Positions 61,851 to 64,000 of a DNA stretch of 64,000 nucleotides are shown piece by piece. Numbering within the stretch: the first letter of the stretch is position 1; every line of letters begins with the position of its first letter. The position numbers and the translations under genes were made by a program. The stretch is from NCBI GenBank assembly GCA_014885115.2, contig WKLE02000025.1, positions 1 through 64,000 on the forward strand. Reading direction: 5' to 3'. A model generated the notes under the pieces. That model was not told the DNA's origin. It ran no database searches and saw only the letters and a list, made by a program, of their open reading frames with translations. The stretch is from Asterionellopsis glacialis (lineage: Eukaryota > Bacillariophyta > Plagiogrammaphyceae > Rhaphoneidales > Asterionellopsidaceae).

Positions 61851-62485
61851 ATGACACACAAATAATGTATGTCGTGATGTGGAATTTTGTGTCACAAAAA
61901 ATGAGAACCCTCTTTGATGTTGCTTCTACACATTTTGGAGTAGAGATTGTACGAATCCTCCTTAAAAGAAATATCGTCCTACACACCTGGGAGAGAACTA
62001 GTGTGACTTTTTTACTTGCGAATAGTACGAGGAACAAACTCATGTACATTCATCATAAGGTTTGCAACAAGTGATTGACACGAGAACTTCCCTCCAGAGC
62101 TAGCCAGAATACCGGTAAGAACATTCTGTACCTGTACCTGGGTAGACCCTGTGTATCTTCGCACTCGTAAATAAAGATAATACTGTGATGAGTATCACGA
62201 CAACAATATAACGAGAACTCCGAATGTGTGCGCAACATGCTGGGTAAAAACAATAATAACAAACGAAAGAACTATCTCTAGTACCACCATAAGTCATAAT
62301 GCAACGATAACGTACGAGCCATTGTTTTCGTATTCATATCATACTCTGTAAAATAAAAGTCACGAAATCAAAAAACACAATCAAAACACGTTGAAGTTTA
62401 GCTCATCGATTTCCTTCAACTTGATTATAGTGGGATCAATTCTTTCAAGTGTGTTTACATAGCAATATATCCGATTGGAACAATC
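61851..62485. promoter_or_regulatory. divergent promoter region, two membrane-protein genes
   Basis: A spacer between the divergent membrane-protein starts. TGTACCTGTACCTGGGTAGA at about 62129-62148 has the same GTACCTGG words as the repeat field at 34190-34770. No gene is supported. Confidence 0.45.
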
Positions 62486-64000
62486 ATGTCATTGAGTACT
62501 CTGCTATTTCCTGAGAGTAGGACGTCTTCAGTAACGTCGGATCCATCAAGTCAGGAAAATTCCACTGAAAATATTTTTGAAGAAATATTTCTTCATAACC
62601 CTTTTGTCGTTGCAGCATGGTGTTGTACGACTTTCATAATCGCATACCTGATTTCAAAATTTTCATTCTTGACAATTAAGGGTGTAAAAGAAATTCGTAG
62701 GCATTCAAAAAGAAAAGAGATAAGGCGTGCAGCTAGAAGGAATCAGGAAGAGCATGCAAGGCCTTTGATTGAAAAAGGCTTTTACAAATGGAAAAGATGT
62801 TTCATCTCCATCATTCATTTCCCCTTGATCTGCATCAGATTCGCTTTCGCTGTAAATCCAACCTTGAGTTGGAGTGGGATCCTTTTCTTTCTCAATATGT
62901 TCTCTTTATTGTTGTCCGTTACTGAGGGGCAAACAGAAAATGGAGATAGAGAATTTTGGTCCCTGTTTTACATCGCAATCGTAGTACTTTACTACCTGTT
63001 AATATATTTCTATTATATATTTGGTGAACGAGGCGAATTTCTTTCTGTCTTACCACCAAGTCGTACTGCAAGCAAAAGGTACATTGAAGCTTGCGACAAG
63101 TATCAAGATTTTTCAAGTGGTCTGTTCGAAACTTTCATGGTGGGGCTTTCTCAAATGCTTCTGATTGCCATGTATATTTTGGCAACGTTGGGCATGTTTG
63201 GTACCGAAACACCTGATTGGAATCCAACGAAAAGTCAAGAAGAAATTGATGCTGCAACATACTACATTTTGGGTATGGTTGTTCAGCTTGGATATGTTCT
63301 TACAAACGGACAACTCGAAAAATTTATCCAAAACTGGACGTTTTGGAATATGGCATGGGAATGGCTTGGGAATACAATTGAATTCAAGGATGAAGAAGGA
63401 GATGAGGAGGACCAAGCAAAGGCATCGCTCTCTCTTGACTCAGAAACAAAGAATCAAGACGAAGAAGAAGAAGAAGAAAGGACGGAAGCGAGATATGAAC
63501 AAAGTTCAGCTGCATCGTATTACGATGCAGAGGAATTTTCAGAAGAATGGATAAGTAATACACAAAAGGAAGACTCGGTGCTAAACTTGACAAGCTCAGA
63601 AGATCAATGCCATGATGCTGTCGCACCAAAACGATATTCTTTGGAATCTTTTCGTGCCGCTACTACTTCATTTTTATCAAACACGAAAATTATACAGGCA
63701 CAAAAGGATGATGTCGGGCTAGAAGAATCATTACAAGGATGGGATATTGAAGGTGATTTTCGTAGTGGTTGTGCACTTGATTATGAAATAGATGGTGCAC
63801 CAAAAACGTCGGAAGAAATGATTGAAAACTCAGCTGAGTTAGACTTAGAAGATGTGAGTCTACAGAATGAAATAGTATCCCCAGAAGGTGTTGAAGGTTC
63901 TGAAACTATTCAAATACCAGAACCAGTAATAACAGAGGAGGACGTAGGAGAAGCAAGCGAAAGTAACGAGAGGCATGACAATGGTGGTGAAAAGGTTTCC
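62486..64000 (+). CDS. polytopic membrane protein, 3' end beyond the window
   Basis: An open frame of 505 codons from ATG MSLSTLLFPESRTSS runs to the window end without a stop. Hydrophobic segments occur at ~48-68 (VVAAWCCTTFIIAYLI), ~112-128, ~135-150, ~160-180 (FYIAIVVLYYLLIYFYYIF), ~218-240 (ETFMVGLSQMLLIAMYILAT) and ~265-280. After ~300 the chain becomes strongly acidic and Ser-rich (poly-Glu near 335, many EE/ED pairs) to the cut. No family is recognised. The charge switch suggests a membrane domain with a long cytosolic disordered tail. It is probably a real gene because the frame is long, uninterrupted and has coherent composition. Confidence 0.7.
   Translation, partial: MSLSTLLFPESRTSSVTSDPSSQENSTENIFEEIFLHNPFVVAAWCCTTFIIAYLISKFSFLTIKGVKEIRRHSKRKEIRRAARRNQEEHARPLIEKGFYKWKRCFISIIHFPLICIRFAFAVNPTLSWSGILFFLNMFSLLLSVTEGQTENGDREFWSLFYIAIVVLYYLLIYFYYIFGERGEFLSVLPPSRTASKRYIEACDKYQDFSSGLFETFMVGLSQMLLIAMYILATLGMFGTETPDWNPTKSQEEIDAATYYILGMVVQLGYVLTNGQLEKFIQNWTFWNMAWEWLGNTIEFKDEEGDEEDQAKASLSLDSETKNQDEEEEEERTEARYEQSSAASYYDAEEFSEEWISNTQKEDSVLNLTSSEDQCHDAVAPKRYSLESFRAATTSFLSNTKIIQAQKDDVGLEESLQGWDIEGDFRSGCALDYEIDGAPKTSEEMIENSAELDLEDVSLQNEIVSPEGVEGSETIQIPEPVITEEDVGEASESNERHDNGGEKVS

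Overview
The window is a nuclear contig from a photosynthetic stramenopile, most probably a diatom. Genes are separate, carry few short introns (82 to 289 nt, mostly GTAAGN, GTAYGY or GTGAGN donors and YAG acceptors) and lie on both strands. Several products start with a signal peptide followed by an F-containing cleavage motif of the ASAFAP type (VAFAP in ribosomal protein S21, SCFSP in a carotenoid isomerase-like enzyme, HGFHAAP in PsbQ), the mark of import through the four membranes of a secondary plastid. PsbQ, a helicase-associated-repeat protein and a DUF1995 protein also fit. The species cannot be fixed from sequence alone. A 42-base N gap at 24313-24354 shows this is a draft assembly. 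Exon limits and fused reading frames below were worked out by hand from splice signals and family alignment from memory. || Layout: 0.8-2.4 kb holds OGG1 (8-oxoguanine glycosylase). From about 2.4 to 14.2 kb the DNA turns very AT-rich and nearly gene-free, with one live gene, a three-exon pterin-4a-carbinolamine dehydratase at 5.15-6.12 kb. The rest is a graveyard of decayed mobile elements: a PIF/Harbinger-type transposase pseudogene, an LTR-retrotransposon gag-like remnant, a broken element ORF ending in a GERNHQ motif, a weak transposase-like remnant and a ~370 bp direct repeat present twice. || From 14.6 kb to the end the window is compact and gene-rich: an eight-repeat helicase-associated protein; an FHA-WDR70 fusion that shares a promoter region with DSCC1 (Ctf18-RFC cohesion loader); a kinesin-13; plastid ribosomal protein S21 divergent from a UBA-PUB-UBX Cdc48/p97 cofactor; a DGAT2-family acyltransferase; an ShKT-prolyl 4-hydroxylase; a nicotinamidase-like hydrolase; an F-box cyclin; a conserved unknown secreted protein; a membrane-anchored metallophosphatase with a 6-nt microexon; a DUF1995 protein; an S49 (SohB-like) protease; PsbQ; Spt4; a purple acid phosphatase carrying an inserted bulb-type lectin; a CRTISO-like enzyme; an RCC1-repeat protein; a rhomboid; a POT/PTR transporter; a small membrane protein; and a membrane protein cut by the window end. 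|| There is no operon logic. Themes recur: plastid function (S21, PsbQ, CRTISO-like, DUF1995, perhaps S49 and rhomboid), genome maintenance (OGG1, WDR70, DSCC1, kinesin-13, F-box cyclin) and membrane or secreted enzymes. No single undescribed multi-gene system is evident. The most original signals are domain architectures (lectin inside a phosphatase, FHA on WDR70, F-box plus kinase-like segment plus cyclin), the microexon that encodes part of a catalytic motif, and a dense GTACCTGGTAC repeat field in a divergent promoter.
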